Positions 8,046-15,911 are shown, counted from the first letter of the stretch. The stretch: DNA of 64,000 nucleotides from Candidatus Woesearchaeota archaeon (GCA_016203225.1 JACQNC010000005.1:1-64000); one strand, 5' to 3'. Numbers and translations: made by a program. Notes: generated from the letters alone by a model not told the origin.

Positions 8046-8192
8046 TCAGCAGAACTCGCAGACGTTGTGGCCGTGCTTGTCGACGTATTTCTTCTTGCAC
8101 GTGCCGCAGCAGAACACCTTGCCCGCGTGCTTGATGACGGTCTTGCACGCGCTGCCGCAGTTCTCGCACTTCAGTTTCTTGGGTGTCGCCAT
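8046..8192 (-). CDS. Small Cys-rich (zinc-ribbon/TRASH-like) protein
   Basis: 48 aa with eight Cys at residues 9, 12, 16, 28, 29, 32, 45 and 48: CENCGSAC, FCCGTCKKKY, CEFC. The C-x2-C ... F-C-C-x2-C-K-K-x-Y layout recalls TRASH/MYM-like or heavy-metal-binding treble-clef domains. It has a GAGGTGA ribosome site 5 nt before ATG 8192 and touches the CcdA gene, suggesting a role in metal or thiol handling. The exact ligand is inferred. Confidence 0.8.
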   Translation of the reverse strand: MATPKKLKCENCGSACKTVIKHAGKVFCCGTCKKKYVDKHGHNVCEFC

Positions 8193-8201
8193 CGGTTCAC
8201 C

Positions 8202-8726
8202 TCATTCGAACGTGAGCTCTATCGTGTCCTCGTCCTGCCAGAGATAGTCCCTGAACCTGGAGTCTGGCTGGCCATTGATCCTCATCGTGAGCTGTCCTGG
8301 AACGCCGCCGCACAAGTCTCCGTTGCACTTGTCGCCGAGGCATTCGCTCGTGAGCCGCACTCCGACCGCGTCGAACGCGGCGCCGAGCGTGAGCTTGCTC
8401 GTGTCGGTTATCCGTTGCGCCGCAGGATCATATGGGAAGACCGTCTCGATGTGTATCCTGTTGCGTTCCTTGTGCGTATGCGGACCCTCGACAGAGCCGG
8501 TCTCGAGCGGAAGCCGTAGCTTTTCGCCGCAGACGGTGAGTTCGAGGTTGGTGTGGATGTGCATGGACAGCTTGCAGTTCTGGCCTTGGTTGTCGCAGAC
8601 CATCACGCCGCTTTCGGTGCCTTCATGGTAGTACTGCTGAAGGCTGTACGCGAAGAAGCCGAGCACCGCGAGCACCGCGAGCCCTATCGCGATCTTGAGC
8701 ATCGGATTGGGTTTGCTCTTTTTCAT
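8202..8726 (-). CDS. Membrane-anchored extracytoplasmic protein, His/Cys-containing
   Basis: 174 aa. One N-terminal membrane segment (LKIAIGLAVLAVLGFFAYSL, residues 10-29) leaves the rest outside. The outer domain has CDNQGQNCKLSMHIHTNLEL, VCGEKLRLPLETG and GPHTHKERNRIHIE, then further Cys (SECLGDKCNGDLCGG). The paired H-x-H-x-N-L-E-L and H-T-H-K-E motifs recall a widespread archaeal/bacterial exported domain with two His strands. It overlaps the NFACT-R gene by ATGA. With the neighbouring CcdA it may be a thiol- or metal-dependent exported protein; its function is unknown. Confidence 0.72.
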   Translation of the reverse strand: MKKSKPNPMLKIAIGLAVLAVLGFFAYSLQQYYHEGTESGVMVCDNQGQNCKLSMHIHTNLELTVCGEKLRLPLETGSVEGPHTHKERNRIHIETVFPYDPAAQRITDTSKLTLGAAFDAVGVRLTSECLGDKCNGDLCGGVPGQLTMRINGQPDSRFRDYLWQDEDTIELTFE

Positions 8727-9508
8727 TGTCCTATCACCTTCACGTCTCCTGGCGGGAGCGCGCGGATGATGGCGTCCAGGTCGCCTGCGCCTAAATACTT
8801 TTGGATTTTCTTTGCCGCGTCGCTTGGCTTGTCCGCGCCTTGCGCTATCAGCATGGTCTTGCGGCAGTGCTTTTTGACCGCCGATTCTGGGCCGGCCATG
8901 ACCCTGTCGTCGGGCAGCAGCCCTATCGCGAGCTTCAACTGCACGCTCTTGGCGTCGCGCTTGCCGCGCACCATGAACGCGCCTTTCGAGAGGTATTCGC
9001 CGGCTTGCGCCTCTTTCGTCACTTGGTCGGGCTTCACGCAGTACGAGTCCATCGCGGACACTCCGAGTTTCCAGCCTTTGCTGTAACTGGCGCATGCCTG
9101 ACGCGCCTCGTCGAGCGTGATCGCGCCAGGATTCGTGCCTTCTGTCTTGATGATGAAGAACGGGCTGCCTGGCGCTTCGGTGTGGCAGACGATGTCGTGG
9201 CCGTCGGTGTGTTTCTTGACCAGCATCTCGTTAGTCGCGGCGTCTCTGCCGCCTACGCACAGGTAGCCCTCGCTTGACAGGAACCAGCGGAACTTCTCAT
9301 ACCATTGTTTTGGCGCGTGCTCGATGACCTCGAGCCTCTTCGCCTGGGTCGTCGCCGGCTTGTGCCTCTCGAGCTCGGCCAGCTGCGCTTGGAATCGCAT
9401 GACAGCCGCCCGCGCGCCTTTCGCTTTGGCCTTGAGCTTCTTCGCGCGGTCGAAATACGTGGCGGCGTTCTGCTCGACTGTCTTGCGGAGATCGAGTACG
9501 ATGCGCAT
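8723..9508 (-). CDS. Stand-alone NFACT-R (DUF814) domain protein
   Basis: 261 aa. After a short coiled coil (residues 1-60) comes the NFACT-R core: KQWYEKFRWFLSSEGYLCVG, GRDAATNEMLVKKHTDGHDI, VCHTEAPGSPFFIIKTEG, then TLDEARQACASYSKGWK, the full signature of this RNA-binding domain. In Rqc2/NEMF/FbpA proteins it is fused to an N-terminal NFACT-N half and binds stalled 60S/50S subunits with tRNA; here that half is absent. A role in ribosome rescue is inferred. It overlaps the next gene by ATGA and follows the pilin by two bases. Confidence 0.85.
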   Translation of the reverse strand: MRIVLDLRKTVEQNAATYFDRAKKLKAKAKGARAAVMRFQAQLAELERHKPATTQAKRLEVIEHAPKQWYEKFRWFLSSEGYLCVGGRDAATNEMLVKKHTDGHDIVCHTEAPGSPFFIIKTEGTNPGAITLDEARQACASYSKGWKLGVSAMDSYCVKPDQVTKEAQAGEYLSKGAFMVRGKRDAKSVQLKLAIGLLPDDRVMAGPESAVKKHCRKTMLIAQGADKPSDAAKKIQKYLGAGDLDAIIRALPPGDVKVIGQ

Positions 9509-9510
9509 CG

Positions 9511-9993
9511 TCAGCAGGCGCGGGGCGCGTCCACCACTATCGACTTGCCGGAGCAGTATGTGCGTTCTGCGCCGCTGAATATCACCGGCGTGAGCTTAAC
9601 CTGCAACGGTGTGCCGACGCTTTCGTACGAGAACATGGTCTTGAGGGATGATGCCGCATCGAGCGGCTGCTTGAGGACGTTCGGCACGATGCGGACGTCT
9701 GCGCTGCCCGCGATTCGCGCCTGGAGACCGTCGATCGCGAAGGGTCCGTTGTCGAGCGACAGTTCGACGATCGAGTCGCGGACGCACAGTTGCGGCGTGC
9801 CGCTTATCGTTATGAGCTGGAGGTCCACCGCGTCGCACGCGCTGGACGCGACTTCTAGGCCCCCTTGCACGAATGCAGCCTGTTCTTCGACGTAGGCCTG
9901 GCCGTAGCTCATGACGACGGCTCCGAGAGCGACCGAGAACGCGATGAGAAGCACAGTCGCGATTAGTGGAGAGATTCCGCGGTTCCCGAGCAT
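9511..9993 (-). CDS. Archaeal type IV pilin-like/DUF1628-type protein
   Basis: 160 aa. The N-terminus MLGNRGISPLIATVLLIAFS is the archaeal class III signal: a short charged leader, then I-S-P-L-I-A-T-V-L-L and a hydrophobic helix that packs the pilus core. The remainder is Cys-containing (C53, C70, C145, C160 approximately) and strand-rich. A prepilin peptidase is encoded at 13.5-14.4 kb. Promoter TTTAAAGGTTAT (plus strand view) lies about 30 nt before the ATG. Probably an adhesion pilin or minor pilin. Confidence 0.83.
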   Translation of the reverse strand: MLGNRGISPLIATVLLIAFSVALGAVVMSYGQAYVEEQAAFVQGGLEVASSACDAVDLQLITISGTPQLCVRDSIVELSLDNGPFAIDGLQARIAGSADVRIVPNVLKQPLDAASSLKTMFSYESVGTPLQVKLTPVIFSGAERTYCSGKSIVVDAPRAC

Positions 9994-10056
9994 GGCATTC
10001 CTCTTTTACCGGGATGCAGGCAAAACGCTATTTAAAGGTTATGCTGGATGGTCATG

Positions 10057-10165
10057 AGTTCCCAGGCATCTCGTGCCCAGGCAGTTTGGTGGCTGCATTA
10101 TGGCTTTCGAATTGATTGCGATGAAGCTGCGTCCAACCTGCTTGGGACTGCAACGGACCCTGGGC
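10057..10165. repeat. Element A copy 5
   Basis: GTTCCCAGGCATCTCGTGCCC, AGTTTGGTGGCTGCATTATG, core GGCTTTCGAATTGATTGCGA, right arm CTGCGTCCAACCTGCTTGGG. It lies between divergent genes (pilin and HIT protein). The promoters of both genes sit outside the element. Confidence 0.85.
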
Positions 10166-10220
10166 GCGGATGACGACCGAGCGAACAACATTTATAAGCG
10201 AGGGAAATACGAAAGAGACG

Positions 10221-10976
10221 ATGGCCACTGAAGCCGAACTGCAGGAGCAATTGAAGAACATGACCCCTGAGCAGATCAGGGAATTGCAGAAGCAGCAGTG
10301 CATATTCTGCCGCATCGCGGAAGGCAAGGTCCAGGCGCGCAAGGTGTACGAGGACGAGTTCTTCCTGGTCGTGCTGGATATCAATCCCGGCACGCCGGGC
10401 CACATGCTCGTGATGCCGAAGGAGCACTACAGCATCCTGCCGCAACTGCCCGAGGAAGTGATAAACCATCTAGGGATGCTGTCGAAGCGTTTGTCGCAAG
10501 CTGCCCTCCGCGCGCTGAAGGCGCAGGGCACCACGATCTTCGCGGCCAACGGCGTCGCCGCAGGCCAGCGCGCCTCCCACTTCCTGCTGCACGTCATCCC
10601 GCGCATGGAGGGCGACGGAGCCGGCATCACGCTGCCGGCCAACGGAATCTCGGAGGAGATGCTCAGGAAGCTCCAGTCTCAGCTGCAGCCTTTCGTCGAC
10701 CGCGCGTTCGGGAAGGAGAACGGAGAGCCCGCGCCGCCTTTGGCTGCGGAACAATTGCCGGAACTGAAATCGAAACCAGATAAGACTGAATCTGAAAAGC
10801 ACGACAAATCTGCCGGGGGAGTCGCCGAGCATAGCGAGCGCGACGCCGCAGACCGCACGTCTGCGAGCGCTCAAGCAGGGGACGAGAAGAAAAAGGCGAA
10901 GGACGGCAAAGGCCAGAAGCCTAGCGACAAGTCCAATCTCGACGCCATCACTGACTTCTTGGCTGGTGGCAAATGA
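10221..10976 (+). CDS. HIT-family protein lacking the catalytic His (pseudo-HIT 1), with repeat-derived insert
   Basis: 251 aa. A HIT core at residues about 33-140: CIFCRIAEGKVQARKVYEDE, GTPGHMLVMPKEHYSILPQL, and SHFLLHVIPRMEGDG. In active HIT enzymes the last motif is HxHxHxx; here it is H-F-L-L-H, so the nucleophilic middle His is Leu. Residues about 195-222 (KSAGGVAEHSERDAADRTSA) are encoded by an element A-related repeat, inside a charged linker, and the conserved-looking end DAITDFLAGGK follows. TATA TTTATAAG is 25 nt before ATG 10221. It overlaps the next HIT gene by ATGA; the two may dimerise. Confidence 0.85.
   Translation: MATEAELQEQLKNMTPEQIRELQKQQCIFCRIAEGKVQARKVYEDEFFLVVLDINPGTPGHMLVMPKEHYSILPQLPEEVINHLGMLSKRLSQAALRALKAQGTTIFAANGVAAGQRASHFLLHVIPRMEGDGAGITLPANGISEEMLRKLQSQLQPFVDRAFGKENGEPAPPLAAEQLPELKSKPDKTESEKHDKSAGGVAEHSERDAADRTSASAQAGDEKKKAKDGKGQKPSDKSNLDAITDFLAGGK
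10796..10884 (+). repeat. Element A-related repeat inside a coding gene (coding copy 1)
   Basis: Starts with the element A right arm (GCACGACAAATCTGCCGGGG), continues with a middle of about 51 bp containing the hairpin CGCAGACCGCACGTCTGCG, and ends AAGCAGGGGACG like other element A ends. It has no stop in the frame used and inserts about 29 codons into the linker of the HIT protein. The same middle recurs at 52477-52566 with one mismatch. Confidence 0.85.
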
Positions 10977-11500
10977 CCGACTGCGTCGTCTGCCAGCAGG
11001 TGGAGAAGAAACTCGGCGTCGTGTTCGAGGACGCTGATATCGTCGCTTTGCTCTCTCCCACGCCTGCGTCGGCTGGCCACATCATCGTCGCGCCGCGACA
11101 GCACCACGTGATCCTCGAGCAGGTGCCTGACTGGATAATGGGCAAGCTCTTCACGACGGCGAACAAGGTCTCGATCTCGCTGTTCGAGGGGTTGGGCGTG
11201 CACGGCACCAACCTCTTGATCCAGAACGGCGCTGCCGCCGGACAGACCGCGCCGCACGTCTCGGTGCACGTCATCCCGCGCATGGAGAACGACGGCATCG
11301 ATCTCCTCTGGCAGCCGCGGCAGCTCGGCGAGGAGGAGATGAGCACCATCGAGCTCAAGGTCAAGGAGGAGACTAAGGGTTTGACGCTCGAGAAGGAGCC
11401 CCCGAAACCCAAGACAGAAGAGCCGAAGCCCAAGAAGGTCGAGTACTCGCTTTCTGACGAGGAGAATTATCTCATCAAGAGCCTGAGAAGGATCCCGTAG
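10973..11500 (+). CDS. HIT-family protein lacking the catalytic His (pseudo-HIT 2)
   Basis: 175 aa. HIT core: DCVVCQQVEKKLGVVFEDAD, SAGHIIVAPRQHHVILEQVP, then APHVSVHVIPRMENDG. The HxHxHxx triad reads H-V-S-V-H, so the nucleophile is Ser rather than His. The C-terminal 50 residues are a Lys/Glu/Pro linker ending in a short helix. Translationally coupled to the preceding pseudo-HIT gene. A third HIT gene at 47.8 kb keeps HAHLHVIPR intact, so this pair is a diverged, probably non-hydrolytic, nucleotide-binding branch. Confidence 0.85.
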   Translation: MTDCVVCQQVEKKLGVVFEDADIVALLSPTPASAGHIIVAPRQHHVILEQVPDWIMGKLFTTANKVSISLFEGLGVHGTNLLIQNGAAAGQTAPHVSVHVIPRMENDGIDLLWQPRQLGEEEMSTIELKVKEETKGLTLEKEPPKPKTEEPKPKKVEYSLSDEENYLIKSLRRIP

Positions 11501-11514
11501 GACTTCTGCTCTCG

Positions 11515-11620
11515 CGTTCACCGCGTTTCTGCCCAGGCAGGTTTGTAGTGGTGTTATTGCTATCGATTCTGTGCCGATAAAGCTACTACAAACCTGCTTG
11601 GGGCTGAACGTGCAGGGGAC
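11515..11620. repeat. Element A copy 6
   Basis: One of the cleanest copies: CCCAGGCAGGTTTGTAGTGG, core TTATTGCTATCGATTCTGTG, CCGATAAAGCTACTACAAAC, CTGCTTGGGG, outer GTGCAGGGGACG. It separates the convergent HIT and DnaA-like genes and could also act as a terminator hairpin for both. Confidence 0.88.
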
Positions 11621-11625
11621 GTGCG

Positions 11626-13296
11626 CTACTGTCGCGGATGTTGAGCTTCTTTCGGTGTCGGTTTCGGCGCTTGTGTCAGTTGAACGAAATGGTCCGTGAT
11701 TACGCTTTCGATGGTGCGCGTGCGGGGGTTGAGGCGGCCCAGGTCACTGCTTGAATCGAGCAACGTGTTGTAATCCGCGAGTTTCCAACCCAACATGAGC
11801 GCAAGTTTGCGGGGCTCCATTGAAGTTAGCTGATATGCGGTGAGTGCTGCAGCACGTTTGGCCGTGACGCTGCGCACGTCGGTCGCGGACTTCAGGTCGT
11901 CGCGTGTGGGCCTGTTCGCGAGACGTGCAGCCACATCTAGGATTTGGATAACGAGCTTGCTTTCATCGACCGGTTCCTGATGGAGAGATTCCTCTGCCTT
12001 GAGCTCGAGGAGGACGTGAGTGATTGCCTTTGCGTCTTTCCCGGATGCTCCGTATCTGCCCCTGATGTTTGTCACGAAGCGCTCGATATCACGGTAACCA
12101 ACGGCGTTTGCGACAAGGTCCGAGACGAGCTGGAACACAGGATCGCGGTCCTGCTCGCCCTCGCTACGCGGAATTTTTAGGTCCAATCCCGCACCGACCG
12201 CGTTCATGTAAAAGACCTGTATCTTCGCGTCCGTGCTCGGTGGCGAGATCTTCAGCCGCAATCCCTGGCAGATGCGGTTGAACAGCCGCGGCGGTAACCC
12301 TGGTTTGAGCTGTTCCGCGGGCACGTCGCTCGCGATTACGATGCTCTTGTCTTTGCCGAGCAGGTCATCGATGATGCTGTTGAGCTGGTTTTTGGTTCCG
12401 CTGAACGACTCACGGTTCCCCTTAGGGAGCCGTGCGATGTGCTGGATGTCATCAACAATAAGAACATCGAGCATACCGTAGATGCGACGGAAGAACTCCC
12501 ACCCCGGATCGACAGTGCTCTCGTGCACCCCGAAATCTTTTGCGGCGGCAGGTAGTCTTTCCTCTTTTGATTTCCCGTATTTCACTGGTTGGATGACGTC
12601 CTCTACGAATTTCCTGCACGGCACGTAACGGAATGCGAACTTGGAGATGCGCATCAAATAATCAAATTCTGGATCGCCAGGCTTTACACGTGCGTCCGTG
12701 AGGGATCTGATTGCATCGGACGTCTCACGGAATATCCTCCAGGAAAGGCCCTGCAGAAGCGAAGTCTTGCCCATACCCGACTCTGCCTGGATGAAGATGG
12801 TTTGGCTCTGGCGTTCATGCTGAGGTTCGCGCATCCACAACAACAAGTCATCCAGATGAGTGTGGACGATCCGGTTGTTCGAGTCGATGATGAGCCTGCT
12901 CGGGTTCGCATAGCGTCGTTCAAGATGTTGTGCGTTGTATGTCAACCTGTTGAAATACGGATTTAAGATGTTGACCAGTTGCTCATGCGGATTCTGGGGC
13001 TTCTCGATCGGCAGAACGCGAGGCACGCCTTGGGTCTGCCGCCGGTTGATCTTCTCCTGCAGGTCGGCGTTTACGCGGAGGTCGTAACGTTTGCACCCCG
13101 CGTTCAGCGCCGCCTGCCGGAACGGCTCGTCGAAGTCCTTCCTGAACAGTTCAAGGTAGAACTGGTTCGGTACCGCGACGACCATGCAGTCATTCTCGAT
13201 ATCGAACCGGATATTCTCTGTACTGATCCAAACGCGATACCTCTCTTCTGTGAGAAGTTCGCGTAGCTTCTCGTGAATTTTCTCCTTCGCCCCCAT
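11626..13296 (-). CDS. DnaA-like AAA+ replication-initiator homologue
   Basis: 556 aa with the full domain order of bacterial DnaA. Domain I-like: RYRVWISTENIRF ... VVAVPNQFYLELFRKDF (20-55). Domain III: LIIDSNNRIVHTHL (135-148, the sNRfah box), Walker A AESGMGKTSLLQG (171-183), FRYVPCRKFVEDV (222-234), Walker B LDVLIVDDIQHIA (276-288), sensor-1 SIVIASDVPAEQL (318-330), arginine-finger box RLFNRICQGLRLKI (337-350), sensor-2 box GYRDIERFVTNIRG (400-413). Domain IV-like: RSVTAKRAAALTAYQLTSME (475-494) then a helix pair, where DnaA has its DHTTV signature, here replaced by LADYNTLLD. An insertion of about 35 residues sits before Walker B. TATA CTTTTATAG is 25 nt before ATG 13296. Known archaeal initiators are Orc1/Cdc6, so this is exceptional. 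Confidence 0.84.
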   Translation of the reverse strand: MGAKEKIHEKLRELLTEERYRVWISTENIRFDIENDCMVVAVPNQFYLELFRKDFDEPFRQAALNAGCKRYDLRVNADLQEKINRRQTQGVPRVLPIEKPQNPHEQLVNILNPYFNRLTYNAQHLERRYANPSRLIIDSNNRIVHTHLDDLLLWMREPQHERQSQTIFIQAESGMGKTSLLQGLSWRIFRETSDAIRSLTDARVKPGDPEFDYLMRISKFAFRYVPCRKFVEDVIQPVKYGKSKEERLPAAAKDFGVHESTVDPGWEFFRRIYGMLDVLIVDDIQHIARLPKGNRESFSGTKNQLNSIIDDLLGKDKSIVIASDVPAEQLKPGLPPRLFNRICQGLRLKISPPSTDAKIQVFYMNAVGAGLDLKIPRSEGEQDRDPVFQLVSDLVANAVGYRDIERFVTNIRGRYGASGKDAKAITHVLLELKAEESLHQEPVDESKLVIQILDVAARLANRPTRDDLKSATDVRSVTAKRAAALTAYQLTSMEPRKLALMLGWKLADYNTLLDSSSDLGRLNPRTRTIESVITDHFVQLTQAPKPTPKEAQHPRQ

Positions 13297-13373
13297 GAAG
13301 AACGGGCGCGGTTGTCGACTATAAAAGATTATTGCTACTGGACAGAAGCGTCAAAGGAAAGGCGCATATGTGC

Positions 13374-13481
13374 TCGTTCCCAGGCTAAACGAACCCCGGC
13401 AGGTTTGTGGTGGTACTATGGCTATCGAATCAGTACCGATGAAGCGACGACAATCGTGCCGGGGGAGAAATGCGCAGGAAT
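13374..13481. repeat. Element A copy 7
   Basis: CGTTCCCAGGCTAAACGAAC, CCGGCAGGTTTGTGGTGG, core GCTATCGAATCAGTACCGAT, right arm GACGACAATCGTGCCGGGGG. It lies just upstream of the DnaA-like gene and downstream of the prepilin peptidase gene. Confidence 0.86.
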
Positions 13482-13495
13482 GCGATTGCGGGAAC

Positions 13496-14353
13496 TCAGA
13501 ACCAGGCCAGCAAGAAGGGATTTCCTATCATTAGAGTGGCGATGAATGCGAGGAGGAAGCTCGGCACGAAGGGGATGCCGTCCTTGACCTGCACCTTGAG
13601 TGCGTGTTTCTTGGCGTATTCCTGGAGTTTGGCTATCTGTTCGTTGGTGATGCCCAGATCCTTCGGTCCCGTGATGCGCTTCCCCGCGACGATGACATCC
13701 TTGTTTATCCAGTCGCCTTCGGTGAGCTTGTCCGGCGTCACCCAGCGTAGCATGCAGGACTCGGTAGCCTTGGTGAACAGGAATGCGTAGACGATGAACG
13801 GGAAGAACACGGCGAGGATGAGGAACGCGATGCGCGCCAAGGCATCATCGACGAAGAACGACAGAGCGCCGAACGCCAGCAACAGGACGATGGCCGCGAT
13901 GCGCGCGATTATGAACGTTCGCGCCTTGGCCAGCTTGGTGAATGCGGGCACGAACTCCTTCTTGTTCCGGAGCGCGATGATACCGACGCTCACGATCCCG
14001 TACAGCGCGCCCATGAATAGCGTGTTGATGAGGAACGCGACCCCTACATGGTCGAGCCGGCCCTGCAACCCGAGGAGGCTGCCGATCGCCATCATGGCCT
14101 TGGCATCGCCGCCGCCCCACTGGCCGCCGTAATACATCAGGAATCCCAACGGCACGAACACGCCGAGCCCGAACGCGAGGTCGAGCAACGGATGCCAGTC
14201 CCACGCGACGACCGCGGCGACGAGATGTATCCCTACACCCGCCGCGATGCCAGCGTAGTTCAGCCAGTCAGGCACTTCGCGCGTCTTGAAGTCGGTTATG
14301 GTGCCGATGACAAGAAGGACCCCTACGACCGCGAGCGCCATCAATTCGAGCAT
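13496..14353 (-). CDS. Prepilin/preflagellin peptidase (A24 family aspartyl protease)
   Basis: 285 aa, about seven membrane segments. First catalytic Asp in GTITDFKTREVPDWLNY (residues about 17-33); second in GGGDAKAMMAIG (about 80-91), the GxGD motif of type IV prepilin peptidases. It removes the leader of pilin-type proteins such as the one at 9.5-10 kb. The C-terminal half carries an extra loop (residues about 205-255, DKLTEGDWINKDVIVAGKR) before a last membrane helix, as in archaeal FlaK/EppA relatives. It is the last gene of a three-gene operon. Confidence 0.9.
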   Translation of the reverse strand: MLELMALAVVGVLLVIGTITDFKTREVPDWLNYAGIAAGVGIHLVAAVVAWDWHPLLDLAFGLGVFVPLGFLMYYGGQWGGGDAKAMMAIGSLLGLQGRLDHVGVAFLINTLFMGALYGIVSVGIIALRNKKEFVPAFTKLAKARTFIIARIAAIVLLLAFGALSFFVDDALARIAFLILAVFFPFIVYAFLFTKATESCMLRWVTPDKLTEGDWINKDVIVAGKRITGPKDLGITNEQIAKLQEYAKKHALKVQVKDGIPFVPSFLLAFIATLMIGNPFLLAWF

Positions 14354-14355
14354 GG

Positions 14356-14703
14356 CTATCTATACTCCATCATCTGTTCCCAGAGGGATTTCTTCGGGGG
14401 TTTCTTGAGGGACATGATGCCGACGGTCTTCACGGGCAGCTTAACGGGCGCGAGTTTGATCGTGCGCTGCAGGCCGTCGAGGACGTCCATGCCCGCCCAA
14501 CCGGCGATGAACGAAACGATCTTGCCCTGGACGAGCAGCAAACCCAATAATGCGCCGAATCCGGCGTTGACTATCGTGAGAAAGGCGATGGGCAGAGGGT
14601 AGATGCGTTCCTTTCGCATCACGGCCTTGACGGTCAGGAACGCCGTGCGGGCGATGCCGCCGATGATGCTCCACGTGAGCGCGAGCTGCAATGCGGGTTC
14701 CAT
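14356..14703 (-). CDS. Small membrane protein of prepilin-peptidase operon
   Basis: 115 aa with about three hydrophobic segments (residues 5-25, 37-60, 60-75) and a basic tail (LKKPPKKSLWEQMMEYR). No family recognised. A GAGGTGA site within the preceding gene drives ATG 14703, and the gene ends two bases before the prepilin peptidase. An accessory role in pilus assembly is suggested by position only. Confidence 0.75.
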   Translation of the reverse strand: MEPALQLALTWSIIGGIARTAFLTVKAVMRKERIYPLPIAFLTIVNAGFGALLGLLLVQGKIVSFIAGWAGMDVLDGLQRTIKLAPVKLPVKTVGIMSLKKPPKKSLWEQMMEYR

Positions 14704-14706
14704 AGT

Positions 14707-14898
14707 TCACCTCTTGACGATGTAGTCTTCCATGCTCCACTTCTTGCCGGGCCTGCCTGTCTTCTTCGGTTTCAGGTACGTGGCGCGCAGGGCGTGCACG
14801 ATCAGCTCCTGCACGTTCATGAACTGGGATCTCGCCTGGTGCTCGAGGATCCGGTAGAACTCAGGTTGGAGGCTGAGGATGAGCCGTTTGGAAGCCAT
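14707..14898 (-). CDS. Ribbon-helix-helix-like DNA-binding protein
   Basis: 63 aa. The first 40 residues read as a strand (KRLILSLQPEF) followed by two helices (YRILEHQARSQF and NVQELIVHALRATYL), the outline of a CopG/Arc fold; the tail KPKKTGRPGKKW is basic. TATA TTTATACC lies about 22 nt before ATG 14898. It heads the prepilin peptidase operon and is divergent from 14999, so it may regulate both directions. Family assignment is tentative. Confidence 0.65.
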   Translation of the reverse strand: MASKRLILSLQPEFYRILEHQARSQFMNVQELIVHALRATYLKPKKTGRPGKKWSMEDYIVKR

Positions 14899-14998
14899 AG
14901 CACAAGAATATACCTTCGTGGTATAAAAATGCATCGTTTCTCGACGATGAAACATGGACACAGTAAAGTTTATATATCGCCACACTAAGGGGCACCCA

Positions 14999-15907
14999 AT
15001 GGTCACAATCGAGTTCGGCAAGGGCGCCAAGACAATACATGTGCTCGAGGACGTCTACGACCGCGACCAGGCGCAGGAGATCGCGGAGAAGAACAAGGGC
15101 GCCGCGTTCAGCGCGTTCACGCACATCATGAAGGCGTTCGACCGCACGCGCGGCCAGGTCATCCTCACGGGCTACCGCAAGCGCTACCTGCCTTTCTGGC
15201 ACATCCGCGGCGAGAGCTTCTTCGAATACCACCGCAAGAGCACGTACCAGTTCGGCGTGCGTCCTGAAGTCCAATCAGTGACGATCAACAGGCAGAAGCT
15301 CACTGTCCAACCCGATTCCCCCGTCTGCGTCTTCGAGGGGCTCGACCACTGCTTCGAGCACTACCAGAAGGAGATCGTCCAGGACGCGATGAAGGAGAAA
15401 GGGAAGCTCTACGCGAAATACCTCGAGTCGAAATCGCGCGCCATCCGCGGCGTCGAGGACCTGCAGAAGCGCGACGTGGACGTGCTGCCCGTGCAGATCC
15501 GCGCGAGCTACCTGCTCACCAATCTCACCAAGGACATCCTCAAGCCCGTGCAGGCCGACGAGATCCTTGACGAGCGCGTCGTCATCACGAAGCTCACGCT
15601 CTCGTTCTCTCCGGTGCACGTGTTCGAGTTCAAGGAGGAGAACCGCGACAATCGCGGCACGATCGAGGTCGACGGCATCACCGGCGGCTGGGAGAAGGGC
15701 ACGCGCCTCATCGCGGACATCGCCAAGAAGTACTGGAGCGCGGACACGATGTTCGACATCTCGACAGAGATCGCCGGCACGTTCGTGCCCGGTGCTGGCG
15801 TCGGGATGATAATCACCAAGAAGCTGTTCGAGAAGCGCAAGGCAGGCAAGGAAGAGAAGCACCGCAAGGAGTTGCGGACCTTGTTCACGGCAAGGAAACG
15901 GAAGTGA
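14999..15907 (+). CDS. Protein of unknown function
   Basis: 302 aa, soluble, Lys/Glu/Arg-rich. Notable blocks: GRVILTGYRKRYL-like strand region about residue 45, LPFWHIRGESFFEYHR, SVTINRQKLTV, and a late AGTFVPGAGVGMIITKKLFE hydrophobic turn that could touch a membrane. TATA GTTTATATATC is 25 nt before ATG 14999, giving a leaderless mRNA; a longer upstream ATG is ignored for that reason. I recognise no family. Confidence 0.75.
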   Translation: MVTIEFGKGAKTIHVLEDVYDRDQAQEIAEKNKGAAFSAFTHIMKAFDRTRGQVILTGYRKRYLPFWHIRGESFFEYHRKSTYQFGVRPEVQSVTINRQKLTVQPDSPVCVFEGLDHCFEHYQKEIVQDAMKEKGKLYAKYLESKSRAIRGVEDLQKRDVDVLPVQIRASYLLTNLTKDILKPVQADEILDERVVITKLTLSFSPVHVFEFKEENRDNRGTIEVDGITGGWEKGTRLIADIAKKYWSADTMFDISTEIAGTFVPGAGVGMIITKKLFEKRKAGKEEKHRKELRTLFTARKRK

Positions 15908-15911
15908 CTGA

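Noticed and set aside
9596-9838. Overlapping minus-strand frame inside the pilin gene
   Set aside because: Arg/Ala-rich shadow without family features.
11531-13481. Replication origin with DnaA boxes flanking the dnaA-like gene
   Set aside because: No clear TTATNCACA boxes or AT-rich unwinding region; the core TTATCGGCA in element A matches only 7 of 9 and occurs everywhere, so it is not evidence of an origin.
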